A DNA stretch of 64,000 nucleotides. Source: Streptomyces gobiensis. Lineage in GTDB: Bacteria; Actinomycetota; Actinomycetes; Streptomycetales; Streptomycetaceae. The notes beneath the pieces are model-generated. The model was not told the DNA's origin. It made no database searches and saw only the letters and a program-made list of their open reading frames with translations. The stretch spans positions 1,116,001 to 1,180,000 of the forward strand of contig NZ_CP086120.1 in the NCBI RefSeq assembly GCF_021216675.1, in the 5' to 3' direction. Position numbers and translations under genes: made by a program. The stretch's first letter is position 1; each line of letters starts with the position of its first letter. Below, piece by piece: positions 7,628 through 17,154 of this stretch.

Positions 7628-8698
7628 ATGACAGGTATGACGCAGGCGATGGTGAAGGGCTCGAACATCCAGCTGCGGGCAGCGGCGGTGCGCGCCGTGC
7701 TGCGCTGGTCACCTGGGCCGGGCGTACCGGACGTCGATGCCTCGGCGCTGCTGCTGGGCGCCGATGGACGGGTGCGCTCGGATGAGGACTTCATCTTCTT
7801 CAATCAGCCCCGGCACCCATCCGGGCTGGTCCGGCATCTGCCCAAGACCCGGGAGCCGGAGGGGCTGGCCGAGACGGTTGAGACGGAGCTGGCGGCGCTG
7901 GAGCCGTCCGTGGACCGGGTGCTGCTCGCCGCCTCGGCGGACGGCGGCACATTCGCGCAGGTGGAGGGTGGACTGCGGCTGCTGCTGCGGGACGCCGGGA
8001 GCGGGGAGACCATCGCACGCTTCGACATTGAGCCGGAGACCGGTGACGAAACGGCGCTGATCTGCGGGGAGCTGTACCGGCGCGGGGACGGCTGGAAGTT
8101 CCGGGCGCTCGGGCAGGGCTATACGAGCGGGCTGGTCGGCCTGGCGACTGAGTTCGGGGTCTCGGTGGAGGAGGGCGGGACCGAGCACGCCCCGGAGCCG
8201 CAGGAGCCGTCGGAGCCGTCGCTGGGCACCATCCCGAAGCCGCCCCCCGAGCCGGATTTCCCGCTGCCGGACCCGGTGCCGCAGCCGCGCCCGGAGCCGC
8301 CCCCCGAGCCGGAGCCCACGCCGCACCCCGAGCCGGAGCCGAGGCCGCAGCCCGAGCCGGAGAAGCCCAGGCCCGAGCCGGAGCCGAAGCCCTCACCAGA
8401 GCCAGAACCGGGACCGGAGCCGCAGCCGGAGCCCATGCCGCACCCCGAGCCCGGCCCCGCCCCGGAGCCGCAGCCCTCGCCCTCGTCGGCGTATCCCACG
8501 GTGCCCGCGCTGCAGCCGGGCTACGGCTATCCGCAGCCACCGGCCAGCCCCCCGCCCCCGGTGCCCCCGCAGCCGCAGCCCGCGTACGGCTATCCCCAGC
8601 CGGTGCCGCAGCCGGTGCCGCAGCCCGCCTATGGCTATCCCCTGCCGGACCCGGCCTTCACGCTGCCGCCGCAGGGGCCGCAGTTCGTGGGCCGGTGA
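7628..8698 (+). CDS. TerD-domain protein with Pro/Glu-rich and YGYP-repeat tail
   Basis: This is a 356-residue protein. Residues 1-180 form a TerD domain ([56 protein letters not shown]). The usual GVSLSKGGN N-terminus is replaced by VKGSNIQL. Residues about 185-290 are a low-complexity run of PEP/PxPEP repeats, and the last 65 residues carry repeated YGYP(Q/L)P units. TerD domains bind Ca2+ through conserved acidic residues and act in stress/tellurite responses. The long extended tail could act as a spacer or cell-wall-spanning or protein-binding stalk. The gene is divergent from the Ter biosynthetic operon. Confidence 0.9.
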   Translation: MTGMTQAMVKGSNIQLRAAAVRAVLRWSPGPGVPDVDASALLLGADGRVRSDEDFIFFNQPRHPSGLVRHLPKTREPEGLAETVETELAALEPSVDRVLLAASADGGTFAQVEGGLRLLLRDAGSGETIARFDIEPETGDETALICGELYRRGDGWKFRALGQGYTSGLVGLATEFGVSVEEGGTEHAPEPQEPSEPSLGTIPKPPPEPDFPLPDPVPQPRPEPPPEPEPTPHPEPEPRPQPEPEKPRPEPEPKPSPEPEPGPEPQPEPMPHPEPGPAPEPQPSPSSAYPTVPALQPGYGYPQPPASPPPPVPPQPQPAYGYPQPVPQPVPQPAYGYPLPDPAFTLPPQGPQFVGR

Positions 8699-8699
8699 G

Positions 8700-9452
8700 T
8701 CATCGGGCGCTGGGCTTGTAGCCCCGCCCCCAGGTCATGCCCCAGCCGTAGAGCCGGTCGAGGTCGGACTGGAAGCCGTAGACGTACCGCACCTCGCGGC
8801 GGACGATCAGCTCGCCCTTGTCATGCTCGATCAGCATCACCGCGCAGGAACGCGCGTCCGGGGTTCGCTCGCTCAAGCCGACCTCCACATGGGGGCCGTT
8901 GCTGGGGACGAGCGTGACCACGGCATGCGTACGGTCGAAAGCCGGGGTGCCGTCGTAGATATAGACGAAGATCAGCAGTCGCTTGATCTTTTCGCTGTGG
9001 TCAAGATTGATGTAGATCGTCTCGCCGGATGCCGAGCCAAACCGGTCGTCGCCGCTGAGCTTGACGTACGGCGGCTCGTTCATGGCGCCGTAGAGGCCGC
9101 CAAGCGGCTGGACAACACCCTTGCTGCCGTCCTCCAACTCATACATGCACGCCAAGTCGAGGTCGACATCGACCATGCCCTGGGTGTGCCCGTGCACGGG
9201 CTCGGGCTTCAGCATCTGCAAGGGATGGCGGAGCGACGCCTTGCGGCGCGGCCGCTCGTCAAAGTCAGAGGTACGCATCCGCCAGGAGAGATTGACCCTC
9301 ATGGTGCCGTTCTCGGCGCCCTGCTCGGTGAGCGAGAGCGACGGATGCCGCTTCGTCAGCTCGATGGCGTAGCTCGACGCACCCCCCACCGTGTCGAAGC
9401 GCGGCCCTCTGTTCCTGCCGCCGCTCCTCCAGTGCTCCCACAGGGAGACCAT
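8700..9452 (-). CDS. TerA-like tellurium resistance/stress protein
   Basis: The product is 250 residues of the TerD superfamily, closest in shape to TerA-type proteins (DVDLDLACMYELEDGSKGVVQPLGG, a DRTHAVVTLVP segment, GELIVRREVRYVYGFQSDLDRLYGWGMTW). ATG 9452 follows a GGGATGTGGGGG tract. The stop is only 1 nt from the end of the oppositely oriented terD gene, so the two genes converge tail to tail. Likely a cytoplasmic Ca2+-dependent partner of TerD proteins. Confidence 0.85.
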   Translation of the reverse strand: MVSLWEHWRSGGRNRGPRFDTVGGASSYAIELTKRHPSLSLTEQGAENGTMRVNLSWRMRTSDFDERPRRKASLRHPLQMLKPEPVHGHTQGMVDVDLDLACMYELEDGSKGVVQPLGGLYGAMNEPPYVKLSGDDRFGSASGETIYINLDHSEKIKRLLIFVYIYDGTPAFDRTHAVVTLVPSNGPHVEVGLSERTPDARSCAVMLIEHDKGELIVRREVRYVYGFQSDLDRLYGWGMTWGRGYKPSAR

Positions 9453-9560
9453 GTGCACCCCCACATCCCAGCGCCCTGACAACACAACTGCCGTGAGGCG
9501 GCCATCAATTGGGAGACTGACAGCCGCCCCGCACAGAGCGTTCCGCAAATGAGGCGCCGT

Positions 9561-9583
9561 AACACCCGGTTTAACCGGGCGTT
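9561..9583 (-). terminator. Hairpin at the end of the DUF475 gene
   Basis: CCCGG-TTTAA-CCGGG flanked by AAC/GTT forms a compact stem at the stop codon (9585-9583) of the DUF475 gene; it may terminate that gene upstream of the terA-like gene. Confidence 0.45.
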
Positions 9584-10734
9584 CACACTCCGGAGGTCAC
9601 CTGCGACTTCGCCGGGGAGTTCCCCTCGCCACCGCCCCCGTGGGACACGACGGCCCGGTTGTGGCGGACGGAAGACCAGAAGGAGAGTGCGATGAGGGAG
9701 ACACCGATGAGGCCGGTGATCACCTCGTGGATCTCCCACTTGATGGTGATCAGCAGGATGGCGGCGAGCGCACCGATCGCGTAGTGCGCGCCATGCTCCA
9801 GGAAGACGTAGTCGTCCAGCGTGCCCTGGCGGACCAGGTAGACGGTGAGCGAACGTACGTACATCGCGCCGATACCGAGGCCGAGCGCCATCCAGAAGAT
9901 CTGGTTGGTGATGGCGAAGGCGCCGATGACCCCGTCGAAGGAGAAGGAGGCGTCCAGCACCTCCAGATAGAGGAAGAGGAAGAAGGCGGCCTTGCCCGCC
10001 ACACCCAGCGCGGTCGGCTGTTTCCCGGAGCGCTTGGCGGCCTCCTCGGCCTCGTGCTCGCGTTCCTCCTCCTCTTCGAGCTTGTCCTCGAAGTGGCCGG
10101 ACAGCCCGCCGACAATGAGGTACGTGATCAGACCGGCGATACCGGAGAGCAGCACCGTCGAGGTCTTGTCCACATGCACACCGCCGTACTGGTGGGCGGT
10201 GGTGGCGAGGGTGGTGGCCGTGGTCAGCAGGATGATCAGTGCCACGCAGACAGAGAGCCCGTTGATGCTCCCCAGCTTGGACAGCGGACGCTCGATCCAG
10301 CCCAGCCACTTGTGCTCGCGCTCATCGAAGATGAAGTTGAGGAAGATCATCAGCAGGAACATCCCGCCGAAGGCCGCGATCGACGGATGAGCATTGGTGA
10401 CCAGCTGCTCGTACCGGGTCGGGTCCTTCATCGCCAGCCGGACGGCCTCGATGGGACCCATCTCGGCGCTGACCGCCACGATCACGACAGGGAAGACCAG
10501 CCGCATACCGAAGACGGCGATCATGATGCCGATGGTGAGGAAGATCTTCTGCCAGAAGGCATTCATCTTCCGCAGGATGCCCGCGTTGACCACCGCGTTG
10601 TCGAAGGACAACGAGATCTCCAGGATGGAGAGGATCGCGACCACTGCGAAGCCAGTCCAGCCCCAGAAGTACGCGGCGAAGACCAGCCCGGCGGCGGTGA
10701 CGCCGAAGGACCAGCCGAAGGTTCTCAGGACCAC
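9583..10734 (-). CDS. DUF475 family, TerC-like integral membrane protein
   Basis: This is a 383-residue polytopic membrane protein. Two internal repeats carry the TerC-superfamily acidic motifs [13 protein letters not shown] (about residue 42) and [16 protein letters not shown] (about residue 260), thought to coordinate metal ions within the membrane. A highly charged cytoplasmic loop ([12 protein letters not shown]) separates the halves. GTG 10734 is the only good start; the ribosome binding site is weak. TerC-like proteins export or sense metal ions and work with TerD proteins; this one sits between TerA- and TerD-like genes. Confidence 0.9.
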   Translation of the reverse strand: MVLRTFGWSFGVTAAGLVFAAYFWGWTGFAVVAILSILEISLSFDNAVVNAGILRKMNAFWQKIFLTIGIMIAVFGMRLVFPVVIVAVSAEMGPIEAVRLAMKDPTRYEQLVTNAHPSIAAFGGMFLLMIFLNFIFDEREHKWLGWIERPLSKLGSINGLSVCVALIILLTTATTLATTAHQYGGVHVDKTSTVLLSGIAGLITYLIVGGLSGHFEDKLEEEEEREHEAEEAAKRSGKQPTALGVAGKAAFFLFLYLEVLDASFSFDGVIGAFAITNQIFWMALGLGIGAMYVRSLTVYLVRQGTLDDYVFLEHGAHYAIGALAAILLITIKWEIHEVITGLIGVSLIALSFWSSVRHNRAVVSHGGGGEGNSPAKSQVTSGV

Positions 10735-10814
10735 TGACTACCCAATCTCTCGCATGGAGACCCCCCGCGCGCCATGCGCGGCCGGCCCGGCGGAACGCGG
10801 ACCGTTTCTCGCGT

Positions 10815-10989
10815 AACGTCGACGCCGAAGTCTAGAGCGATGCCGCGAAGCCCTGACGCGTAGCCCTGCCCTACCGCGCGGAACTTCCATTCGCCGTTGT
10901 AACGGTACAGCTCGCCGAAGATCATGGCGGTTTCGGTGGAGGCGTCCTCGGTCAGGTCATAGCGCGCCAGCTCCAGCCCGTCTGCGTAC
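10815..10989 (-). pseudogene. terD C-terminal remnant
   Basis: The minus strand encodes [16 protein letters not shown]...[34 protein letters not shown], nearly identical to the last 58 residues of the intact terD next door. Homology begins abruptly at about 10989, where the palindromic repeat element starts, and ends at GVDV where the normal TGA is lost (reads on as TRETVRV). The N-terminal two thirds, including start codon and most of the Ca2+-binding region, are absent. It is either a partial duplication or the remains of a gene cut by the repeat; it is probably not functional. Confidence 0.85.
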
Positions 10990-10995
10990 CGAAGG

Positions 10996-11280
10996 GGAGA
11001 GCCCCCAACCCCACCCCTCCCCGAAACTGGGGGCTGCCGCCCCCAGACCCCCACAGTGTTGCGGGCACTCGCAGCCCCGCGAGGGGCTGTGGGTGGGCAC
11101 AACACCGGCCACCGGTCCGCACCGGCCAACCCCGGGGCCCGGGGCGAAGCCCCGGTTTCCGGGAAGGGGCGGGTCAGGGGAAAACCCCCGGCACCGCAGC
11201 CAGGCGAAGCCCCGCCACGCGGCGGAGCCGCACACCGGCACAGCGGTAAAGGGCGGGATACGGGAACACCCACCCCGTGG
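10996..11280. repeat. Dispersed palindromic repeat copy R1, adjoining the terD remnant
   Basis: The 50-bp core (11056-11105) runs from GTGTTGCG to CACAACAC around the hairpin CAGCCCC-GCGA-GGGGCTG. It is followed by the flanking module GGGGCGAAGCCCCGG...TTTCCGGGAAGGGGCGGG and by one copy of the GCGGAGCCGCA module (11222-11232). A GGGGGCTGCCGCCCCC hairpin precedes the core. The element exactly separates the terD fragment from the intact terD. Confidence 0.85.
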
Positions 11281-11285
11281 CGATC

Positions 11286-11864
11286 TCAGACGTTGACGCC
11301 GAAATCCTGCGCAATACCCCGCAGACCCGACGCATAGCCCTGCCCCACCGCACGGAACTTCCACTCCGCACCGTGCCGGTACAGCTCGCCGAACACCATC
11401 GCGGTCTCCGTGGACGCATCCTCAGTCAGGTCATAGCGCGCCAGCTCCGAACCATCGGCCTGGTTGACCACCCGGATGTAAGCGTTACGGACCTGGCCAA
11501 AGCTCTGCTGCCGGGTCTCGGCGTCGTAGATCGACACCGGGAAGACGACCTTCTGGATCTGCGGTGGCACGGTGGCGAGGTTCACCTTGATGACCTCATC
11601 GTCGGTGGTGCCGGTACCGCCGACCAGCTCGTCACCCTGGTGCTCAACAGAGCCGTCGGGGCTCTTGAGGTTGTTGAAGAAGACGAAGTCCTGGTCGCTG
11701 GCGACCTTGCCCTGCGCGTTGGTGAGCAGCGCGCTGGCGTCCAGGTCGAAGTCCGCACCGGTGGTGGAGCGGGCCTCCCAGCCCAGGCCCACCATGACGG
11801 CGGTCAGGTTCGGGGCTTCCTTCGTCAGTGAGACGTTGCCGCCCTTGCTGAGGCTGACTCCCAC
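11286..11864 (-). CDS. terD: TerD calcium-binding stress protein
   Basis: The 192-residue protein is canonical in length and sequence: [89 protein letters not shown]. The acidic clusters are those that bind Ca2+ in TerD. GTG 11864 is preceded by GGGAGG and gives the conserved N-terminus. Known TerD proteins affect tellurite resistance, stress survival and, in Streptomyces, differentiation. Confidence 0.95.
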   Translation of the reverse strand: MGVSLSKGGNVSLTKEAPNLTAVMVGLGWEARSTTGADFDLDASALLTNAQGKVASDQDFVFFNNLKSPDGSVEHQGDELVGGTGTTDDEVIKVNLATVPPQIQKVVFPVSIYDAETRQQSFGQVRNAYIRVVNQADGSELARYDLTEDASTETAMVFGELYRHGAEWKFRAVGQGYASGLRGIAQDFGVNV

Positions 11865-11986
11865 GAGTCCTCCCAATTCGGTTCGATCTTCGATCATTCG
11901 ATAAGGAGCACTACGTGCCCCCGTACATTACGGATGCCTGTGAAAGCAACGAGCCGATCCTGTGATCGGTTCCCCCGGTCACCGAC

Positions 11987-12445
11987 CTACAGGCCCTTCA
12001 GGGCCTGCGCGTAGTCGTTCAGGTCGCGGGCGTCGGGCAGCCCGTTGACAACGGTCCAGCGCACCACGCCCTCCTTGTCGATGACGAAGGTGCCGCGCAC
12101 CGCACACCCCTTCTCCTCATCGAAGACCCCATAGGCGCGGGAGACCTCGCCGTGCGGCCAGAAGTCCGACAGCAGCGGGTACTGAAGGTTCTCCTGCTCG
12201 GCGAATACGCGCAGCGAGAACGGGGCGTCGTTGGAGACCGCGAGCAGCTGTACATCGTCGTTGACGAACGTGGGGAGCTCATCGCGCAGGGCGCAGAGCT
12301 CCCCGGTGCACACGCCGGTGAAGGCGAAGGGGTAGAAGAGCAGGACGACGTTCTTCGCACCGCGGTAGTCGGAGAGCTTGACGGCTTCGCCGTGCTGGTT
12401 CTTCAGCTCAAAGTCCGGAGCCTTGGTGCCGACCTCGATCGCCAT
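11987..12445 (-). CDS. AhpE-like peroxiredoxin
   Basis: This 152-residue thioredoxin-fold peroxidase has the active site FTGVCTGELC, with the peroxidatic Cys at about position 46 and a second Cys five residues later; that second cysteine could resolve, but it is close for an intramolecular disulfide. It reduces H2O2, organic peroxides or peroxynitrite in the cytoplasm. The chosen start ATG 12445 gives MAIEVGTKAPDFEL; the extra six residues from 12463 are not conserved-looking. A strong terminator lies upstream, so it has its own promoter. Confidence 0.93.
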   Translation of the reverse strand: MAIEVGTKAPDFELKNQHGEAVKLSDYRGAKNVVLLFYPFAFTGVCTGELCALRDELPTFVNDDVQLLAVSNDAPFSLRVFAEQENLQYPLLSDFWPHGEVSRAYGVFDEEKGCAVRGTFVIDKEGVVRWTVVNGLPDARDLNDYAQALKGL

Positions 12446-12520
12446 GGACTGGAATCCCTCCACTAGGGGGCACAGGGTGATGGGCCCACCCTATGCCCCG
12501 GCGGACAGCCGGAAGATAGC

Positions 12521-12554
12521 GAGCCCCCGGCGGCATGGGACCGCACGGGGGCTC
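12521..12554. terminator. Hairpin terminator
   Basis: GAGCCCCCG (12521-12529) pairs with CGGGGGCTC (12546-12554), separating the DUF3052 gene from the peroxiredoxin gene; both are on the minus strand, so it ends DUF3052 transcription. Confidence 0.7.
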
Positions 12555-12582
12555 GTCGTTTAACTGGTGTGGTGGCCCGGGC

Positions 12583-13023
12583 TCAGCCCTTGCCGGTGCG
12601 GCTGGCCTTCGGCGTGACCAAGCGGCTGCCAGTCCAGTCCTTGCCCGCGTTGAGGGGCTTGGTCTGCTGCAGTCCCGCGGTCTGCGCCGCCTCGCCGATC
12701 TCGCTGGCCTCGACATAGCCTTCACGGCCTGTCTTGGGGGTCATCAGCCAGATCGGGGATCCATCCTCGACCAACGAGATGGCGTCCACCAGCGCGTCCG
12801 TCAGATCGCCGTCTTCCTCGCGGAACCACAGCACCACGGCGTCGGCCAGATCGTCGTACTCCTCGTCGACGAGCTCCGTGCCCGTGATGGCCTCGATTCC
12901 CTCGCGAAGTGCCTGCTCGGTGTCGTCGTCGTAGCCGAGCTCCTGGACCACCTGTCCGGGCTGGAAACCCAGCCTTGCGGCGGGGTTGGTCCGCTCCTCC
13001 GCGTGGTCCGCGGTCGCGCTCAC
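12583..13023 (-). CDS. DUF3052 domain protein
   Basis: This 146-residue acidic protein has the DUF3052 signature LGFQPGQVVQELGYDDD and IWLMTPKTGREGYVE. The family is restricted to actinobacteria and usually neighbours aceE, as here. It looks soluble, with no membrane segment. Function is unknown. The gene is divergent from aceE with a 430-nt intergenic region. Confidence 0.92.
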   Translation of the reverse strand: MSATADHAEERTNPAARLGFQPGQVVQELGYDDDTEQALREGIEAITGTELVDEEYDDLADAVVLWFREEDGDLTDALVDAISLVEDGSPIWLMTPKTGREGYVEASEIGEAAQTAGLQQTKPLNAGKDWTGSRLVTPKASRTGKG

Positions 13024-13454
13024 GGATTGCCTCCTGTCATGTTTCGAAAGTTATGGGGTGTCCTCACGTACGTGAGGTACTTGGCCGTAGTCCACACGGG
13101 CCGGGCGGATCGCGCAAGTACCCAGCCGTCTGGACCGCCCAAACGTTGACGTCTCGCCCCACAAGGCACATGTCATGGTGATACACGACACAGGCATCCG
13201 CTGGTCCCGCCTTTCCTGGGATTCCGGTGGGGCCACGGACGGTGGAGGGGGCCGAACGGCCGTACGCGGAGCATGGCCGACGTAAGCGTAAGGTTGCGAT
13301 TTGGCCGACTCAAGCGTCCGGCCGCGCTCGCTCCGACCCCGGATATCGGACGCCGCTGCGGTTACCCCTCAGTAGAGATGACGTAAGCGCGCCAGCGGTA
13401 CACGATGGGAGTCGGCGCGACACCAAAAGCAATACCGAGCAGCGAAGGAACAGC
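13024..13454. other. Intergenic region between DUF3052 and aceE
   Basis: This 431-nt divergent gap should hold both promoters. The clearest element is the perfect 16-bp palindrome at 13062-13077. No small ORF with a convincing ribosome binding site is seen, so aceE probably has a long untranslated leader or several start sites. I cannot place a -10/-35 pair with confidence. Confidence 0.5.
13062..13077. promoter_or_regulatory. Perfect 16-bp palindrome CCTCACGTACGTGAGG
   Basis: It is fully self-complementary, about 40 nt upstream of the DUF3052 start and in the divergent gap to aceE. It is a likely dimeric repressor or activator site; no regulator is identified. Confidence 0.5.
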
Positions 13455-16187
13455 GTGGCTTCCGGATCCGATCGCAACCCGATCATCATTGGCGGCCTTC
13501 CCAGCCAGGTCCCGGACTTCGATCCCGAAGAGACCCAGGAATGGCTCGACTCGCTCGACGCAGCAGTCGACGAGCGGGGCCGGGAACGTGCCCGCTATCT
13601 GATGCTTCGCCTCATCGAGCGCGCCCGCGAGAAGCGGGTTGCCGTTCCGGAGATGCGCAGCACGGACTACGTCAACACCATCGCGACCAAGGACGAGCCG
13701 TTCTTCCCGGGCAACGAGGAGATCGAGCGCAAGATCCTTAACGCGACCCGCTGGAACGCGGCCGTGATGGTCTCCCGCGCACAGCGCCCGGGTATCGGGG
13801 TCGGCGGCCATATCGCCACCTTCGCCTCCTCCGCCTCGCTGTATGACGTGGGCTTCAATCACTTCTTCCGGGGCAAGGACGAGGGCGACGGCGGCGACCA
13901 GGTCTTCTTCCAGGGGCACGCCTCCCCCGGCATCTACGCCCGTGCCTTCCTGCTGGACCGTCTGGGCGAGGCCCATCTCGATGGCTTCCGCCAGGAGAAG
14001 TCAAAGGCTCCCAACGGTCTGTCCAGCTACCCGCACCCGCGGCTGATGCCGGACTTCTGGGAGTTCCCGACCGTCTCCATGGGCCTCGGCCCGATCGGCG
14101 CCATCTACCAGGCCCGGATGAACCGGTATATGGAGGCCCGTGACATCGCCGACACCTCCAAGTCGCATGTGTGGGCGTTCCTCGGCGACGGCGAAATGGA
14201 CGAGCCGGAGTCGCTTGGCCAGCTCTCCCTCGCCGCCCGTGAGGGGCTGGACAACCTCACCTTCGTCGTCAACTGCAACCTCCAGCGGCTCGACGGCCCG
14301 GTGCGCGGCAACGGCAAGATCATGCAGGAGCTGGAGTCGTACTTCCGCGGCGCCGGCTGGAATGTGATCAAGCTGGTCTGGGACCGCTCCTGGGACCCGC
14401 TGCTGGCGCAGGACCGCGACGGCGTGCTGGTCAACAAGCTCAACACCACCCCCGACGGTCAGTTCCAGACGTACGCCACCGAGACCGGTGCGTACATCCG
14501 TGACCACTTCTTCGGCGGCGACCACCGGCTGCGCGCCATGGTCGAGAACATGACCGACGAGCAAATCCTCCACCTGGGCCGTGGCGGTCACGACCACCGC
14601 AAGGTGTACGCGGCGTACAAGGCGGCCAAGGAGCACAAGGGCCAGCCCACCGTGATCCTGGCGCAGACCGTCAAGGGCTGGACGCTCGGCCCGAACTTCG
14701 AGGGCCGCAACGCCACTCACCAGATGAAGAAGCTGACGGTCGAGGACCTCAAGCGCTTCCGTGACCGGCTGCACCTGCCGATCCCGGACAAGGATCTCGA
14801 GGAGGGCCCGCCCCCGTACTACCACCCGGGCCGGGACACCGAAGAGATCCAGTACATGCACGACCGCCGCAAGGAGCTGGGCGGCTATGTGCCCACCCGC
14901 GTGGACCGGTCGAAGCCGCTGAACCTCCCTGAGGACAAGACCTACGCGGCGGTCAAGAAGGGCTCCGGACAGCAGCAGATCGCCACCACCATGGCCTTCG
15001 TGCGGCTGCTGAAGGACCTCATGCGGGACAAGGAGATCGGCAAGCGCTTTGTGCTGATCGCCCCCGATGAGTACCGCACCTTCGGAATGGACTCCTTCTT
15101 CCCGTCGGCGAAGATCTACAACCCGCTGGGTCAGCTGTATGAGTCGGTGGACCGTGAGCTGCTGCTGGCTTACAAGGAGTCGCCGAACGGGCAGATGCTG
15201 CACGACGGCATCTCCGAGGCGGGCTGCACCGCCTCGCTGATCGCGGCCGGATCGGCGTACGCCACGCATGGCGAGCCGCTGATCCCGATCTACGTCTTCT
15301 ACTCGATGTTCGGCTTCCAGCGCACCGGCGACCAGTTCTGGCAGATGGGCGACCAGCTCGCCCGCGGCTTCGTACTGGGCGCCACCGCGGGGCGTACCAC
15401 CCTGACGGGTGAGGGCCTGCAGCACGCGGACGGCCACTCGCAGCTGCTCGCCTCGACCAACCCGGCCTGTGTCGCCTATGACCCGGCCTTCGGCTTCGAG
15501 ATCGCGCACATCGTGAGGGACGGCCTGCGGAGGATGTACGGCGAGAACGCCGAGGACATCTTCTACTACCTGACCGTCTACAACGAGCCGATCCAGCAGC
15601 CCGCCGAGCCCGAGAACGTCGACGTCGAGGGCATCCTCCAGGGTCTGCACCGCTATCAGCCGGGCGAGAACGGGGCCATCCCCGCGCAGATCCTCGCCTC
15701 CGGTGTGGCGGTGCCGTGGGCCGTGGAGGCCCAGCGGATCCTCGCGGAGGAGTGGAACGTCAAGGCGGACATCTGGTCTGCGACCTCCTGGAACGAGCTG
15801 CGGCGCGAGGCGGTCGAGGTGGAGAAGCACAACCTTCTGCACCCGGAGGAGGAGCAGCGCGTGCCGTACGTCACGCGGAAGCTCCAGGGCGCCGAGGGTC
15901 CGGTCCTCGCCGTCTCGGACTGGATGCGCTCTGTTCCGGACCAGATCGCCCGGTGGGTGCCCGGCACCTACCAGTCGCTGGGTGCGGACGGCTTCGGCTT
16001 CGCGGATACGCGTGGGGCGGCCCGCCGCTTCTTCCACATCGACGCGCAGTCGATCGTCCTCGGTGTGCTCACGGAGCTCGCCAAGGAGGGCAAGATCGAC
16101 CGCTCGGCGCTGAAGCAGGCCGTCGACCGCTATCAGCTCCTCGACGTCACCGCCGCGGACCCCGGCGCCGCCGGGGGCGACGCGTAG
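13455..16187 (+). CDS. aceE: Pyruvate dehydrogenase E1 component, homodimeric type
   Basis: The 910-residue AceE decarboxylates pyruvate with thiamine diphosphate and passes acetyl groups to the E2 lipoyl domain in the central pathway to acetyl-CoA. Visible marks are [26 protein letters not shown] near the N-terminus, the ThDP/Mg motif [10 protein letters not shown]...NCNLQ, and the transketolase-like pyrimidine and C-terminal domains ([29 protein letters not shown]). GTG 13455 has AAGGAA about 8 nt upstream and gives [16 protein letters not shown], the usual actinobacterial start; the longer frame from 13227 lacks support. E2/E3 genes are not adjacent. Confidence 0.97.
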   Translation: MASGSDRNPIIIGGLPSQVPDFDPEETQEWLDSLDAAVDERGRERARYLMLRLIERAREKRVAVPEMRSTDYVNTIATKDEPFFPGNEEIERKILNATRWNAAVMVSRAQRPGIGVGGHIATFASSASLYDVGFNHFFRGKDEGDGGDQVFFQGHASPGIYARAFLLDRLGEAHLDGFRQEKSKAPNGLSSYPHPRLMPDFWEFPTVSMGLGPIGAIYQARMNRYMEARDIADTSKSHVWAFLGDGEMDEPESLGQLSLAAREGLDNLTFVVNCNLQRLDGPVRGNGKIMQELESYFRGAGWNVIKLVWDRSWDPLLAQDRDGVLVNKLNTTPDGQFQTYATETGAYIRDHFFGGDHRLRAMVENMTDEQILHLGRGGHDHRKVYAAYKAAKEHKGQPTVILAQTVKGWTLGPNFEGRNATHQMKKLTVEDLKRFRDRLHLPIPDKDLEEGPPPYYHPGRDTEEIQYMHDRRKELGGYVPTRVDRSKPLNLPEDKTYAAVKKGSGQQQIATTMAFVRLLKDLMRDKEIGKRFVLIAPDEYRTFGMDSFFPSAKIYNPLGQLYESVDRELLLAYKESPNGQMLHDGISEAGCTASLIAAGSAYATHGEPLIPIYVFYSMFGFQRTGDQFWQMGDQLARGFVLGATAGRTTLTGEGLQHADGHSQLLASTNPACVAYDPAFGFEIAHIVRDGLRRMYGENAEDIFYYLTVYNEPIQQPAEPENVDVEGILQGLHRYQPGENGAIPAQILASGVAVPWAVEAQRILAEEWNVKADIWSATSWNELRREAVEVEKHNLLHPEEEQRVPYVTRKLQGAEGPVLAVSDWMRSVPDQIARWVPGTYQSLGADGFGFADTRGAARRFFHIDAQSIVLGVLTELAKEGKIDRSALKQAVDRYQLLDVTAADPGAAGGDA

Positions 16188-16334
16188 GGCTTCCCCCCTC
16201 TCCCGGCCCCTTCCCTTTCCCAGCTGTGGGGGGCGCCGGGAGAGGGGGCCCCGATCCGGGCCCTTCCGGCTGTACCGATGTGCGGCTCCGGTGACCTGGT
16301 GGTGCCCACAACAGGCGTGAGGGGGTGGGGAGGG

Positions 16335-16446
16335 GTGGGTTGTTCCGGACGCTTGCCCGTGATTTGTGGGCCGACACAGGCTCAACCAGGCTACTGCACT
16401 TCGCCGCGTGTCGGCCCGTAAATCATGGGTCCGGAACGTTCCACCC
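16335..16446. repeat. Large imperfect inverted repeat between aceE and the response regulator
   Basis: Left arm about 16335-16377 (GGGTGGGTTGTTCCGGAC...GGGCCGACAC), right arm about 16408-16446 (GTGTCGGCCCGTAAATCA...GTCCGGAACGTTCCACCC), 30-nt spacer. Arms match over about 40 nt with a few mismatches and a small indel. It sits between convergent genes, so it may terminate both, but its size also fits a miniature palindromic element. It shares no obvious sequence with the GTGTTGTG repeat family. Confidence 0.7.
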
Positions 16447-16476
16447 CGGACCACCCCCGACCCACCCACGACCGGA

Positions 16477-17154
16477 CTAGTGGTCACCGGGGGTGACCAG
16501 CCCGGACTCGTAGGCGAAGACCACCGCTTGGGCGCGGTCGCGTAGGTCGAGTTTGGTGAGCATCCGGCTGACATGCGTCTTGACCGTCTGTTCGGCCAGG
16601 ACAAGGGTCTGGGCGATCTCGCTGTTGGACTGGCCGCGGGCGACCAGGCTCAGTACCTCGGTCTCCCGTTCGGTGAGCCCGTTCAGCCGGAGCGCGGGCT
16701 TTTTGCGGGTGGCGGGCCGCTGCTGGGCGAAGTCGGCGATGAGGCGGCGGGTGACGGAGGGAGCGAGCAGCGCCTCACCGGCGGCCACGACCCGTACGGC
16801 CGCGATCAGATCGCTGGGCGGTGCGTCCTTGAGCAGGAAACCGCTGGCGCCCGCGCGCAGGGCCTCGTAGACGTAGTCATCGACGTCGAAGGTGGTGAGC
16901 ATCAGCACCTTTGGGCGGTGTGTGACACCGGGTGGCGGGTCCAGGAGGCGGCGGGCGGCCTCCAGGCCGTCCATCTGCGGCATCCGGACGTCCATCAGGA
17001 CGACATCGGGGTGGGTACGGCGGCTGAGCTCCACGCCCTGTGCTCCGTCGGGGGCCTCGCCGACCACATCGATGTCGCTCTGCGCCGCGAGGAGCGCGGC
17101 GAATCCGGCGCGCACCATGGCCTGATCGTCGACGATGATCACGCGGGTGGTCAT
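16477..17154 (-). CDS. NarL/FixJ-type response regulator
   Basis: The protein is 225 residues: receiver domain with phospho-acceptor Asp in VVLMDVRMPQMDG (about residue 54), switch Thr in MLTTFD and Lys in FLLKDAPP; C-terminal LuxR-type HTH (LTERETEVLSLVARGQSNSEIAQTL...TVKTHVSRMLTKL). The start ATG overlaps the kinase stop (ATGA), so the pair is translationally coupled. Target genes are unknown. Confidence 0.95.
   Translation of the reverse strand: MTTRVIIVDDQAMVRAGFAALLAAQSDIDVVGEAPDGAQGVELSRRTHPDVVLMDVRMPQMDGLEAARRLLDPPPGVTHRPKVLMLTTFDVDDYVYEALRAGASGFLLKDAPPSDLIAAVRVVAAGEALLAPSVTRRLIADFAQQRPATRKKPALRLNGLTERETEVLSLVARGQSNSEIAQTLVLAEQTVKTHVSRMLTKLDLRDRAQAVVFAYESGLVTPGDH

Noticed and set aside
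8160..8698. Pro/Glu tail as a frameshift artefact
   Set aside because: The frame is continuous with the TerD domain, keeps YGYP repeats and ends with a normal stop; repeats hold through amino acid level.
10725..11273. 182-residue frame through repeat R1 and the terD fragment
   Set aside because: N-terminal half is translated repeat sequence; only the terD part has homology, so it is scored as a pseudogene.
14001..16604. 867-residue minus-strand frame opposite aceE
   Set aside because: Codon composition mirrors the sense gene; no domain, Shine-Dalgarno or homology pattern. GC-rich antisense shadow.
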